Assembly: GCA_963591565.1 (NCBI GenBank)
Contig: CAVAUD010000006.1
Span: forward strand, 1-36,087
Direction: 5' to 3'
Length of the DNA stretch: 36,087 nucleotides
Origin: Paratractidigestivibacter sp963591565
GTDB lineage: Bacteria; Actinomycetota; Coriobacteriia; Coriobacteriales; Atopobiaceae
In this document: positions 14,472 to 22,592 of the stretch, piece after piece
How positions within the stretch are numbered: position 1 is the first letter of the stretch
How the letters are laid out: each line of letters begins with the position of its first letter
Program-made: the position numbers and the translations under genes
Notes under the pieces: model-generated
Database searches by the model: none
What the model saw: the letters and a program-made list of their open reading frames with translations, nothing else
Told to the model about the DNA's origin: nothing

Positions 14472-17396
14472 CTACTTGCCCGTCTCGCCGGACCAATCGG
14501 TCTTGCGCACGATCACGACGACACCGGCCACGGCAGCCGCGCCCACGACCACGTCGAGCGCGATCAGGGCCTTGCCCCACAGCGGGATCACCTGGACGAC
14601 CTCGGCGTTTGCCGAGATGCCGTTCATCGCGAAGCTGCGCGACACCGCGTACAGGATGTGCTTGGAGGCCTCGCGAAGGTCGCTCATGACGGTCGCGTTG
14701 GACTCGTAGCCCTCGATCTGCCAGTTGTCGGTGCCGGAGTTCAGCCAAAGGTCCGTGCCGCCCTCAAGGCCGGCGCGGATAGCCAGCAGCGGGAAGGACT
14801 CGGGGTAGGAGGCCTGGTCGGTGATGACCACGCCGTCGAAGCCCCACTCGTTGCGAAGCACGTTGGTCGTCAGGCCCTTGTGGTCGCCGGACCAGCAGGT
14901 GCCCACGCGGTTCATGGAGAGCATGACACCCAAAGAGCCCGTCTCGTCGTTGGAAAGGCTCGGCTCGAATGCGGCCAGGTAGATCTCGCGGATGGCCTGC
15001 TCGTTGGAGAAGGTCGCGATACGGGTACGGCTGGTCTCCTGGTCGTTCAAGGCGAAGTGCTTGACGAAGGTGATGACGCCCTTCGAGCGCGCGCCCGCCA
15101 CGGTCGCCGCGCCAAACTTCCCGGACAAGAAACCGTCCTCGGAGTAGTACTCGAAGTTGCGGCCCGAGAACGCCGTGCGGTGGATGTTCATGGCCGGCGC
15201 GTACCAGCCAGAGAAGTTGAGGTCGCCCTGGGCCAGGCAGTCCTCGCCGATCAGCTCGCCCATGCGCTGCGCGAGCGCGGTGTTCCAGGTAGACGAGATG
15301 ACGACCTCAGAGCACCAGGCATAGGTGGACTCGGGACGGGTGACACCGGTGGTTCCGGCGTTGCCCACGTAGGCCGGGCCGTCGACGCACACGGTCGCGG
15401 GCGCGCCCACGGAGTTCACGGTCTGGGTCTGGTAGCCGCCCACGCGCACCAGGCTGTACATCTCATCTGCGCTCAGCTGGTCGAGAAGGTCGCTCCAGGA
15501 CTCGTCGTCGGCGGAGACCTCCTTCATCATGGCGAGCGTCAGGCCGTTCGAGGCGCCGGTCGTGGGCATGGTGGCCTCGGCGTCGTCGGTGCCCTGCTTG
15601 ACCTCGAGGTCCGCGGCCATCTGGGAATCGGCCACAAGCTGATAGGTCGTGGGGAAGGTGCCCTCCCAGTCGGCGCGGGTGAGGTAGGTGAAGCCCTCGT
15701 CGTAGGACTTCATGTCGGTGTCGGCGAACTGGTTGGTAATCGCGGAGCCGGTTGCCTGGGAGGTCGCGTACTTGTCGGTCTCGGCAAGCGTCACGCTAAA
15801 GGCCTTCGCGGCGTCGCCGGCCTCGTCGGCGCCCGTCGCGCCCTTGGCGGCCAGGATGTTGTTCTCGGCGTCGTGGGCGTCTGCGCCGATGGCAAACAGG
15901 TAGTCGCCGGCCTCGAGGATGTAGGTGCCCTTGCCGTAGGCATCGTAGCTGGCAAGGTCGGCCTCGTCGACCTCGATGGTCACGGTCTGGGTCTCGCCGG
16001 GCTCGAGGAGCTTGGTCTTGGAGAAGCCCACGAGCTCGACGGCGGCCTTCTCGACGCCGTTGGCTCGGTCGTAATCGGTGTAGGGCGACTGCGCGTAGGC
16101 CTGGACGACGTCCTTGCCGGCCACGTTGCCGGTGTTGGTGACCTTAACGGTCAGGGTCACGCGGCCGTCCTTCTCGGCAGACGAGACGAGCTCCTGCTCG
16201 AAGGTGGTGTAGGACAGGCCATAGCCAAACGGGAACTGGACCTCGTCGGCATAGGTGAACGAGCCGGCGTTGCCCTGGCCCAAAACAGCGTCCTCATAAC
16301 GGGTCTCGTAGTACTTATAGCCAACGTAGATGCCCTCTTGATAGACGACGTAGGGGTTCTCGGACTCGCCGGTCATAGTGTTGGAGCCAAAGTTCTGGAC
16401 GGCGGGGGCGGCCGTGGGGTCATAGGCGTAGGTGTCCACGGTCTTGCCCGAGGGGTTGACGGCGCCGCTCAAGATATCGCCCACGGCGAGAAGACCGTCC
16501 TGGCCGGGGTTGCCGATCCACAGGCAGGCGTCGACTCCGTACTCGGCCTGGTCGAGGAAGGACAGCTCCATGGCGTTGCCCGAGTTGATGAGCACGATGA
16601 CGCGGCTAAAGTGCTCGTGGGCGTAGCGCAGCAGCTCCTCCTCGGTGGCGGTCAGCTCGAGGTAGTTGCGGCCCAGGTCATCAGCCGAGTCGAGCGGATC
16701 GGAGTGGAAGGCGCCGACGTAGCCCTGGATGTCCATGGTCTGCAGGTAGGACTCGTCGTAGGCCACGGGCAAATCGGAGCTCTCGGAACCGGAGCGCGCG
16801 AAGGTAACGATGGCCGCGTCGCCGTACTCAGAGAAGCTCGCGGTCTCGGCGTCGGTCAAGAGGCTCGGCGAGGCCTCGTGGATGACGTAGCGGCCGGTGC
16901 CGGCGATATCGGCCACGTCCATGCGGATGTCCTTGGCGGCACCCGTGGTGTAGAAGTCCCACATGGTGGGATTGACGCTGTATCCAGCCTGCTCAAGGGC
17001 GTCCTTCAAGGTGGGGGCCGTCGAGGTGTCGACCGCGCCCGAGCCGCCTCCGCCATAGAGGATATCTGCCGAGCTCACGCCCAGAAGCGTCACCTTGCCG
17101 CTGCTCAGCGGCAGCGCGCCATCGTTCTTGAGCAGGACAAAACCCTCGTCGGCCGTCTCGCGTGCCGCCTGGGCGTCTGCCTCCAGGCGCTCCGACTCGC
17201 TCGAGAACTCGGCCTTATAGTAGGTCGTGTCGGTATCGGAATCCTCGCTTTTCACCTCGTAGCTCTTCTGCCCGAGGTAGGTGGTGATGATGGGCGAGTA
17301 CTTGCTGGCGTAGTAATTGCCCACGCCCAAGCCGACGACCACGGCCAAGATGGCCACGATGCCGACTATGGACTTTCCTTTCTTGAGTTTCTTCAT
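14472..17396 (-). CDS. Membrane-anchored glycoside hydrolase family 3 enzyme, reversed domain order
   Basis: Encodes 974 residues. An N-terminal hydrophobic helix (about 10-28) anchors it outside the cell, and a second helix lies near the C-terminus (LIALDVVVGAAAVAGVVVIV). Domain order is reversed relative to classical GH3: the GH3 C-domain comes first (ADEGFVLLKNDGALPL, then GGGGSG), next a fibronectin-III-like domain (PFGYGLSYTTF, VTNTGNVAGKDVV), then the catalytic barrel (VCVDGPA, GRNFEYYSEDG, KHFALNDQE). The nucleophile Asp is in GVVITDQ near residue 858. The reaction is probably beta-glucosidase-like release of a terminal sugar; substrate is unknown. It lies 96 nt downstream of the kinase gene, with a hairpin between them. 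Confidence 0.88.
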   Translation of the reverse strand: MKKLKKGKSIVGIVAILAVVVGLGVGNYYASKYSPIITTYLGQKSYEVKSEDSDTDTTYYKAEFSSESERLEADAQAARETADEGFVLLKNDGALPLSSGKVTLLGVSSADILYGGGGSGAVDTSTAPTLKDALEQAGYSVNPTMWDFYTTGAAKDIRMDVADIAGTGRYVIHEASPSLLTDAETASFSEYGDAAIVTFARSGSESSDLPVAYDESYLQTMDIQGYVGAFHSDPLDSADDLGRNYLELTATEEELLRYAHEHFSRVIVLINSGNAMELSFLDQAEYGVDACLWIGNPGQDGLLAVGDILSGAVNPSGKTVDTYAYDPTAAPAVQNFGSNTMTGESENPYVVYQEGIYVGYKYYETRYEDAVLGQGNAGSFTYADEVQFPFGYGLSYTTFEQELVSSAEKDGRVTLTVKVTNTGNVAGKDVVQAYAQSPYTDYDRANGVEKAAVELVGFSKTKLLEPGETQTVTIEVDEADLASYDAYGKGTYILEAGDYLFAIGADAHDAENNILAAKGATGADEAGDAAKAFSVTLAETDKYATSQATGSAITNQFADTDMKSYDEGFTYLTRADWEGTFPTTYQLVADSQMAADLEVKQGTDDAEATMPTTGASNGLTLAMMKEVSADDESWSDLLDQLSADEMYSLVRVGGYQTQTVNSVGAPATVCVDGPAYVGNAGTTGVTRPESTYAWCSEVVISSTWNTALAQRMGELIGEDCLAQGDLNFSGWYAPAMNIHRTAFSGRNFEYYSEDGFLSGKFGAATVAGARSKGVITFVKHFALNDQETSRTRIATFSNEQAIREIYLAAFEPSLSNDETGSLGVMLSMNRVGTCWSGDHKGLTTNVLRNEWGFDGVVITDQASYPESFPLLAIRAGLEGGTDLWLNSGTDNWQIEGYESNATVMSDLREASKHILYAVSRSFAMNGISANAEVVQVIPLWGKALIALDVVVGAAAVAGVVVIVRKTDWSGETGK

Positions 17397-17405
17397 CTCT
17401 CTTCC

Positions 17406-17481
17406 CTTTCTAGGCTTGCCTCTTGGCGCGACGCCGCCGCCTCACGGCGACGCGCCCTTATCCGGCAAGTGTTCTAGAAAA
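17406..17481. repeat. Nested inverted repeat between kinase and GH3 genes
   Basis: Outer arms CTTTCTAGGCTTGCC (17406-17420) and GGCAAG...CTAGAAAAG (17463-17481) pair with a small bulge. Inside, GGCGCGACGCCG (17425-17436) pairs with CGGCGACGCGCC (17445-17456) with one mismatch. No T-run follows the inner stem on the minus strand, so this may be an attenuator, an RNA processing site or another palindromic repeat. Confidence 0.55.
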
Positions 17482-17492
17482 GAGAGGAGTCA

Positions 17493-18854
17493 TTAAGCTT
17501 CTGGCAAGTTTCGGCGCGCTTCCGGCACGTTTTGCACGGGTACCGCCAGCTGAACGGTAAAAACCTGGTCCTGAGCGGCGACGCTCAAAAGACCGTCGTA
17601 CTTCTCGGCGATAAGGCGAACGCTGCGCAGGCCAAAACCGTGGCGAAGGCGGTCGGCCTTGGTCGTTAAGGGCAGGCCCTTCTCCATGACCAGGTTGCCC
17701 TCGAAGGGATTGTCGCAGCTCATGAGCACGACGCCCGCGCGTTCCTTGATCGCCAGGCTGATGGCGCGACGCTGCGGGTCCGCGACCTTCTGCACGCCCT
17801 CGACGGCGTTGTCGATGACGTTGCCGAGCAGGGCATAGAGATCCGGCGCCGAGAAAAACGACAGGTCGACGTCGCCGATGGAGCACGAGAAGGCGATGCC
17901 GCGCCTCTCGCACATAAGGGCCTTCTCGGACAAGATCGTGTTCAAGACCTCGTTTGACGAGAAGACCTTGGCCTCGTAGTCGCGCACGTAGGCGGCCGTC
18001 TGGTTCATGTAGTCGCGTCTCTCGCCCGCGGGAAGCTCCTCGAGGGCCGCCAGCACGTGCTTCAAGTCGTGGACCGAGCGGTTGACGTTGTCGATGAGCT
18101 CGCGCGATTGCTCCCAGTGGGCCGAGCTGTCGCGAAGGGTCTGCTCGAGCAGGTGCTTCTCCTTGTTGTCGAGAAGGGCGCGCAGGGTCTCGTGCTGCAG
18201 GGCAAGGACCACGCAGCAGGCCACCAGGCTCATCCAGACCGCAGGCCCCCGGTTGCCCTCGGCCGCGTGAAAGAGATGCTGGAAGCCAAAGGTGAGGTTA
18301 AGAAGGGCCGCCAAGACGACGCCCATGCGCACCGCGGCGCGAGTGTCTTGGCCCATGAGCAGGCCCTCTGCCTGGACAAGGCCCGGGGTGAAGGCGCACC
18401 AGAGCAGCAGGTACCACAGGGCCGTGAACCCGGCGGAAAGCAGCGGGTAAAGCCAGAAGAGCTCGCCCGTGAGCTGCGGCAACAGCCACAGGGCCAAGAA
18501 CTCGTGCACCACGACGTAGACCACGTGCTGCGCCGCGTATCCCGCGATGCCCACGAACAAGACATCGCCGAGCTTGACCTCAAAGCAAAGGCGCAGGTAG
18601 CCGAGAAGCCCAAAGGTGAGGGCCAGGTACCACAGAAGCACCGCCCACTGCAAAGGTGCCCCGTGGGCATACAGCAGCCCGGTCATTGGGAAGTAGCCGA
18701 GAGAGACAACCGAGAAGAGCGCGAGGCCGGCCGCCAGGCGCACCATGGCATGGGCCTTGGCACGGGCGAGGGGCACGAGGAAAACCAGCACGCCAAAGAA
18801 GAGCTCCCAAACAAAGCGCAGCTCCTCGAAGATATCGACCGGCGAGGCGCCCAC
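17493..18854 (-). CDS. GHKL-type sensor histidine kinase (AgrC-like)
   Basis: Encodes about 453 residues. The N-terminal 200 or so residues form six to seven membrane helices, followed by a helical dimer region with the phosphoacceptor His in NRSVHDLKHVLAALEE (near residue 261). The ATPase has N-box LLGNVIDNAVEG and G-box HGFGLRSVRLIAEKY. This is the class paired with LytTR regulators. The chosen start is GTG 18854, one nt past the regulator's TAG, giving coupled translation; a longer version overlapping the regulator gene is possible. The signal is unknown. No agrD-like peptide gene is seen nearby. Confidence 0.8.
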   Translation of the reverse strand: MGASPVDIFEELRFVWELFFGVLVFLVPLARAKAHAMVRLAAGLALFSVVSLGYFPMTGLLYAHGAPLQWAVLLWYLALTFGLLGYLRLCFEVKLGDVLFVGIAGYAAQHVVYVVVHEFLALWLLPQLTGELFWLYPLLSAGFTALWYLLLWCAFTPGLVQAEGLLMGQDTRAAVRMGVVLAALLNLTFGFQHLFHAAEGNRGPAVWMSLVACCVVLALQHETLRALLDNKEKHLLEQTLRDSSAHWEQSRELIDNVNRSVHDLKHVLAALEELPAGERRDYMNQTAAYVRDYEAKVFSSNEVLNTILSEKALMCERRGIAFSCSIGDVDLSFFSAPDLYALLGNVIDNAVEGVQKVADPQRRAISLAIKERAGVVLMSCDNPFEGNLVMEKGLPLTTKADRLRHGFGLRSVRLIAEKYDGLLSVAAQDQVFTVQLAVPVQNVPEARRNLPEA

Positions 18855-18855
18855 C

Positions 18856-19557
18856 CTAGAAACCCCCGGCAAAACGGGCGAAGGCCTCCATAAAAGACGC
18901 GCGGCGGCCGCGGCTGATCTTAAGGACATCGCCGCCGATGTGGACCTCGTCGCCGCAGATGCGCTCGATGTGCCTCAGGTTCACCAGGTAGCCGCTGTTG
19001 CAGCGGGCAAAACCGTTGCTCGCGAGCTCCTCCTCGGCAGAGGCCATCGTCGCGCGCACGCGCACGGTCTGGCCCTTGGTGTGATAGTCCAGGTAGTGGC
19101 GCAGCGACTCCACGTACAAGATCTCCCAGACAGACAGCACGAGGAAGCCGTCCTTGGTCTTGAGGTGCACACCGGCCTCGCGGTTTTGGTTGACGTAGCG
19201 CAGGGCCTTCTTCATCTTGAGCGAGAACTCGCTGTAGGTAAGTGGCTTGATGACGTAGTCGACGGCCTCGACCTCGTAGCCCGCCAAGGCGTACTGCGGC
19301 AGGTTGGTCACGAACATGAGGACGACGTCCGGGTCGTTCTCGCGGATCACGCGGGCGCACTCGACGCCGTTCATCCCCGGCATATCGATGTCGAGGATGA
19401 CCAGCGAGAACTGCGATGTCCTTGCGGCAAAGAAGTCCCCGGCGCAGCAAAAGCGCGAGACGTCCAGCGCGACGCCGGTCTCCTCGGCGAACTTCTCCAG
19501 ATACAAGACGAGCGAGCGAGCATCGGCGTCGGCGTCGTCAACAACTGCAATTTGCAT
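18856..19557 (-). CDS. LytTR family response regulator
   Basis: Encodes 233 residues. The receiver domain (1-120) has acidic residues DD at 7-8 and phosphoacceptor Asp56 in LVILDIDMPGMNG, with the conserved Lys in YVIKPLTYSEF. The C-terminal LytTR DNA-binding domain (about 135-233) shows DGFLVLSVWEILYVESLRHYL and FARCNSGYLVNLRHI. Such regulators bind paired direct repeats upstream of target genes. It starts 6 nt after fumC, so it is cotranscribed with fumC and the kinase. Confidence 0.9.
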   Translation of the reverse strand: MQIAVVDDADADARSLVLYLEKFAEETGVALDVSRFCCAGDFFAARTSQFSLVILDIDMPGMNGVECARVIRENDPDVVLMFVTNLPQYALAGYEVEAVDYVIKPLTYSEFSLKMKKALRYVNQNREAGVHLKTKDGFLVLSVWEILYVESLRHYLDYHTKGQTVRVRATMASAEEELASNGFARCNSGYLVNLRHIERICGDEVHIGGDVLKISRGRRASFMEAFARFAGGF

Positions 19558-19563
19558 AAAATC

Positions 19564-20958
19564 CTAAACCATCTGCTCGGGGTGGAAGACCTCGTCGAAG
19601 CGCTCGGCGCTAAGGAACCCCAGCTCGACGCAGGCGTCGCGCAGGCTCGTGCCCTCGGCGTAGGCCTTTTTGGCGACCTTAGCCGCGTTCTCGTAGCCAA
19701 TATAGGGGTTCAGGGCCGTGACCAGCATCAACGAATTGTGGAGGTTGGCGTCCATCTTGTCGCGGTTGGCCACGATGCCGCTCGCGCATCTCTCGTCAAA
19801 GGACAAGATGGCGTCGGCGAGAAGATCTGCCGACTGCAGGAAGTTGTACGCGATGACGGGCATGAAGACGTTGAGCTCGAAGTTGCCCTGGCTCGCGGCG
19901 AAGCCGATCGCGGCGTCGTTGCCCATGACCTGGACGGCCACCATCGTGACGGCCTCGCACTGCGTGGGGTTGACCTTGCCGGGCATGATGGAGCTGCCGG
20001 GCTCGTTGGCGGGAATGGTGATCTCGCCCAGGCCCAGGCGCGGGCCGCTGGCCAGCCAGCGCACGTCGTTGGCGATCTTCATCATGTTGGCGGCCAGGGC
20101 CTTCAAGGCCCCGTGCGAGAAGACCACGGCGTCCTTGCCGCTAAGCGCACGGAACTTGTTGGGGTCGGTGACAAATGGCAGGCCGGTCAGGGCCGCGATC
20201 TCCTCGGCCACGGCGACGTCGAAGCCCGCAGGCGCGTTCAAGCCCGTGCCGACCGCCGTGCCGCCCAAGGCCAGGCGATACAGGCCCGGCAAGCTGGCCT
20301 TTATTTCCTCCTCGGCCCCCTCGAGAAGTCCGCGCCAGCCGCTGATCTCCTGCGAAAACGCGATGGGCACGGCGTCCTGCAGGTGAGTGCGGCCGCTCTT
20401 GACCACGCCGGCGTTCTCCTCCTCAAGGCGCTCGAAGGTTGCCTCGAGCTTCTGGATCGCGGGCAGCACGCGCTCGATCAGCGCGACGGCGGCCGCGATG
20501 TGCATCGCCGTGGGGAAGGTGTCGTTGGAGCTCTGGCTCATGTTGGCCGAGTCGTTGGGGTGCAAGGGCCGCGGCAGCTCGACGCCCTTCTCGGCCGCGA
20601 TCTGGTTGCCGCGGTTTGCCAGGACCTCGTTCATGTTCATGTTGGACTGAGTGCCCGAGCCCGTCTGCCACACGACCAGCGGGAAGTTGCCGTCGAGCTT
20701 GCCGGCGATGACCTCGTCGGCCGCGGCGGCCAGCATCGAGGCCGAGGCCTCGTCCATGCGGCCCAGGCGGCAGTTCGCGCGGGCGGCCGCCTTCTTGAGG
20801 ATCGCGAAGGCGCGGATGACCTCGGCCGGCATCGTCTGCCCGCCGATGGGGAAGTTCTCGTGGCTGCGCTGGGTCTGGGCGCCCCACAGGGCGTCGGCGG
20901 GAACGCGCACCTCTCCCATGGAGTCGTGCTCGATACGGTAGTCCAAAGAGTCGGCCAC
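19564..20958 (-). CDS. fumC: Class II fumarate hydratase
   Basis: Encodes about 464 residues. It catalyses reversible hydration of fumarate to malate in the cytosol. Family marks: TGSGTQSNMNMNEVLANR, HPNDSANMSQSSNDTFPTA, GRTHLQDAVPIAF and the signature GSSIMPGKVNP. The start is taken as GTG 20958, because AGGAG lies 8 nt before it; an in-frame ATG farther upstream would place that ribosome site inside the gene. The immediate downstream genes are a two-component pair, an unusual partnership for fumC. Confidence 0.93.
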   Translation of the reverse strand: MADSLDYRIEHDSMGEVRVPADALWGAQTQRSHENFPIGGQTMPAEVIRAFAILKKAAARANCRLGRMDEASASMLAAAADEVIAGKLDGNFPLVVWQTGSGTQSNMNMNEVLANRGNQIAAEKGVELPRPLHPNDSANMSQSSNDTFPTAMHIAAAVALIERVLPAIQKLEATFERLEEENAGVVKSGRTHLQDAVPIAFSQEISGWRGLLEGAEEEIKASLPGLYRLALGGTAVGTGLNAPAGFDVAVAEEIAALTGLPFVTDPNKFRALSGKDAVVFSHGALKALAANMMKIANDVRWLASGPRLGLGEITIPANEPGSSIMPGKVNPTQCEAVTMVAVQVMGNDAAIGFAASQGNFELNVFMPVIAYNFLQSADLLADAILSFDERCASGIVANRDKMDANLHNSLMLVTALNPYIGYENAAKVAKKAYAEGTSLRDACVELGFLSAERFDEVFHPEQMV

Positions 20959-21041
20959 GGGTCTTCTCCTTTGCATCAAGGTCTTAATCTTCTACGGGGC
21001 TCGCGAGCTTTGGCGGGGCCCACGCCCCGCGCGGGCCATAC

Positions 21042-21070
21042 GAAAAAGGGGCGACGCGCGGCCGCCCCTT
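21042..21070 (-). terminator. Terminator of the SixA-CHAD gene
   Basis: Read on the minus strand, AAGGGGCG pairs with CGCCCCTT, followed by TTT and CG. It lies about 25 nt after the stop at 21095. Confidence 0.8.
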
Positions 21071-21094
21071 GCAGGTTATCTTACAACGCGGTCG

Positions 21095-22414
21095 TTACTC
21101 CGCGCCGCGCAGGCTGTCGCTAAAGTTCGAGCCGGCAAGGATCGCGCTCGCCACCTCGGACTGGTCACGGGCAACGACGCCCAGGTCGGCGCGCACGCCG
21201 CGGAAGCGCGGGCTTGCCGCGTAGTAGTTGGCCAGGCGCTCGTTGCGATAGGCGTCGCCCAAGGCGCCCAGCTCGCCCTGGATGTTGTTGGTGATCTCGC
21301 TCGCCTGCGCGCGGTCCTCGCCCAAAACAGAGGCCAGGCAGCGGGCGACGAAGTGCATCTCCTTGGCGTTGCGGCGCACGTCGTGGACGGCCTGGGCGTC
21401 TCTCAGGTCAAGGCCAAAGAGCTCGTCGTCAAGGGCGGCCAGCTCGTCGTCGAAGTGGGCCTGCAGGTCCGCCGCGACAAGGCCGTCCTTAAGCACGCGG
21501 CTCTTCCACTTGACCGAGGGCACCTCGTCCGCCAGGTTGTGCAGGCGGCGCTTGACGTGGCGCTTCTTCATGAGCGACAGCACGCCCTCGCACTCGAGCT
21601 GGCGCTCCTTGGCGCAGGCCATGGGCAGCAGGCAGTTCTCGCCCAGCTCGCCGGACTCGACCAGCGCGTCCACGCTATCGGACAAGATGTCGATCTCGCG
21701 CAAAGGCGAGGTGGCGTCGAGAAGGGCGCGCAGGTCGTCGGCGTTGCGGTGGCCCTGCTTCTTGGACTGCCAGGGCGCGATGAACAGGATCAGCGAGCGC
21801 AGGCGACGCAGGTTCACGCGGAAGGTGCGCAGGGCCTCGACGTCGGTGGGGTCGGCGAGAAAATCGTCGCAGGCGTCGGCCAGCTCGGCCGCCATGAGCT
21901 CGACCTGGGAGTCGACCTCGGCCATGGCGTCCCACGCGCGGGCGTCGGGCCCGGCGACGTACCAGGAAAGGCGGCCCTGGCCCTCGAGGCCCTCGGGCAG
22001 CGAGATGGCCATGACGGCGCCCTTGCCAAACTGCAGCTGCGCGCCGCAGAAGTGGTGGGCCGCGATGTCCATGAAGGGCGCGTGCCCCACGACGACCAGC
22101 GTGTCGGTCTCTACCTGGGCAGACTTGAGCTCGGCGAGAAACGCGGCGAGGTCCTGGTCGTAAAGGCACTGGTGGACGTCGATGCCGCAGGCGTCCACGG
22201 CCTCGGCGACGACGCCGGCCGTCTGCAGCGCGCGGATGGCCGGGCTGCACCAGATGCTGACCTCGGGGTCCTCACCCAGAAGCTGGAAGGTGCGCGGATA
22301 GGCGATCTCTAAGGCCCGGATGCCCGACGGCGTGAGCCTGCGGTCGATGTCAAGGCCCGTCTCGGACGTGCTCTCCACGCTCCCGTGGCGAACAAGTACC
22401 AGCGTGTTAACCAT
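21095..22414 (-). CDS. SixA-type histidine phosphatase fused to a CHAD domain
   Basis: Encodes 439 residues. The N-terminal domain (about 1-160) is a SixA-like phosphohistidine phosphatase with the catalytic RHG at 9-11 and second His in VVVGHAPFMD. The C-terminal domain (about 165-430) is a CHAD helical domain with the repeated conserved Arg/His/Lys pattern (RTFRVNLRRLRSL, VHDVRRNAKEMHF) that binds inorganic polyphosphate in known members. Start ATG 22414 follows GGGGG; upstream in-frame codons overlap the htpG terminator region and lack a start signal. Likely substrates are phosphohistidine proteins or polyphosphate-linked ones, which is inference. It stands alone between two terminators. 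Confidence 0.85.
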   Translation of the reverse strand: MVNTLVLVRHGSVESTSETGLDIDRRLTPSGIRALEIAYPRTFQLLGEDPEVSIWCSPAIRALQTAGVVAEAVDACGIDVHQCLYDQDLAAFLAELKSAQVETDTLVVVGHAPFMDIAAHHFCGAQLQFGKGAVMAISLPEGLEGQGRLSWYVAGPDARAWDAMAEVDSQVELMAAELADACDDFLADPTDVEALRTFRVNLRRLRSLILFIAPWQSKKQGHRNADDLRALLDATSPLREIDILSDSVDALVESGELGENCLLPMACAKERQLECEGVLSLMKKRHVKRRLHNLADEVPSVKWKSRVLKDGLVAADLQAHFDDELAALDDELFGLDLRDAQAVHDVRRNAKEMHFVARCLASVLGEDRAQASEITNNIQGELGALGDAYRNERLANYYAASPRFRGVRADLGVVARDQSEVASAILAGSNFSDSLRGAE

Positions 22415-22524
22415 GTTTCCCCCAGACGCGACGGCGTTTTTGCTGTGCATTCCCATGCTAGCGATTCGGCGGCGAGAAGGGCGCGGCGAGCCCGGGCGAC
22501 TCGGCCAGCGGCATGCGGCGAGAC

Positions 22525-22562
22525 GAAAAAGCGCCCCGGCGGGCATGGGCTCGCCGGGGCGC
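22525..22562 (-). terminator. Rho-independent terminator of htpG
   Basis: GCGCCCCGGC pairs with GCCGGGGCGC across a loop of about 12 nt. On the minus strand it ends in TTTTTCG. It lies 30 nt past the htpG stop. Confidence 0.9.
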
Positions 22563-22592
22563 GGGGGTGCGGTGCGGTTTTTCGGATGCGCG

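Noticed and set aside
14415..17477. Long open frame antisense to the GH3 gene
   Set aside because: Repetitive Gly/Val/Leu composition and no start signal; it mirrors the codon pattern of the real GH3 gene.
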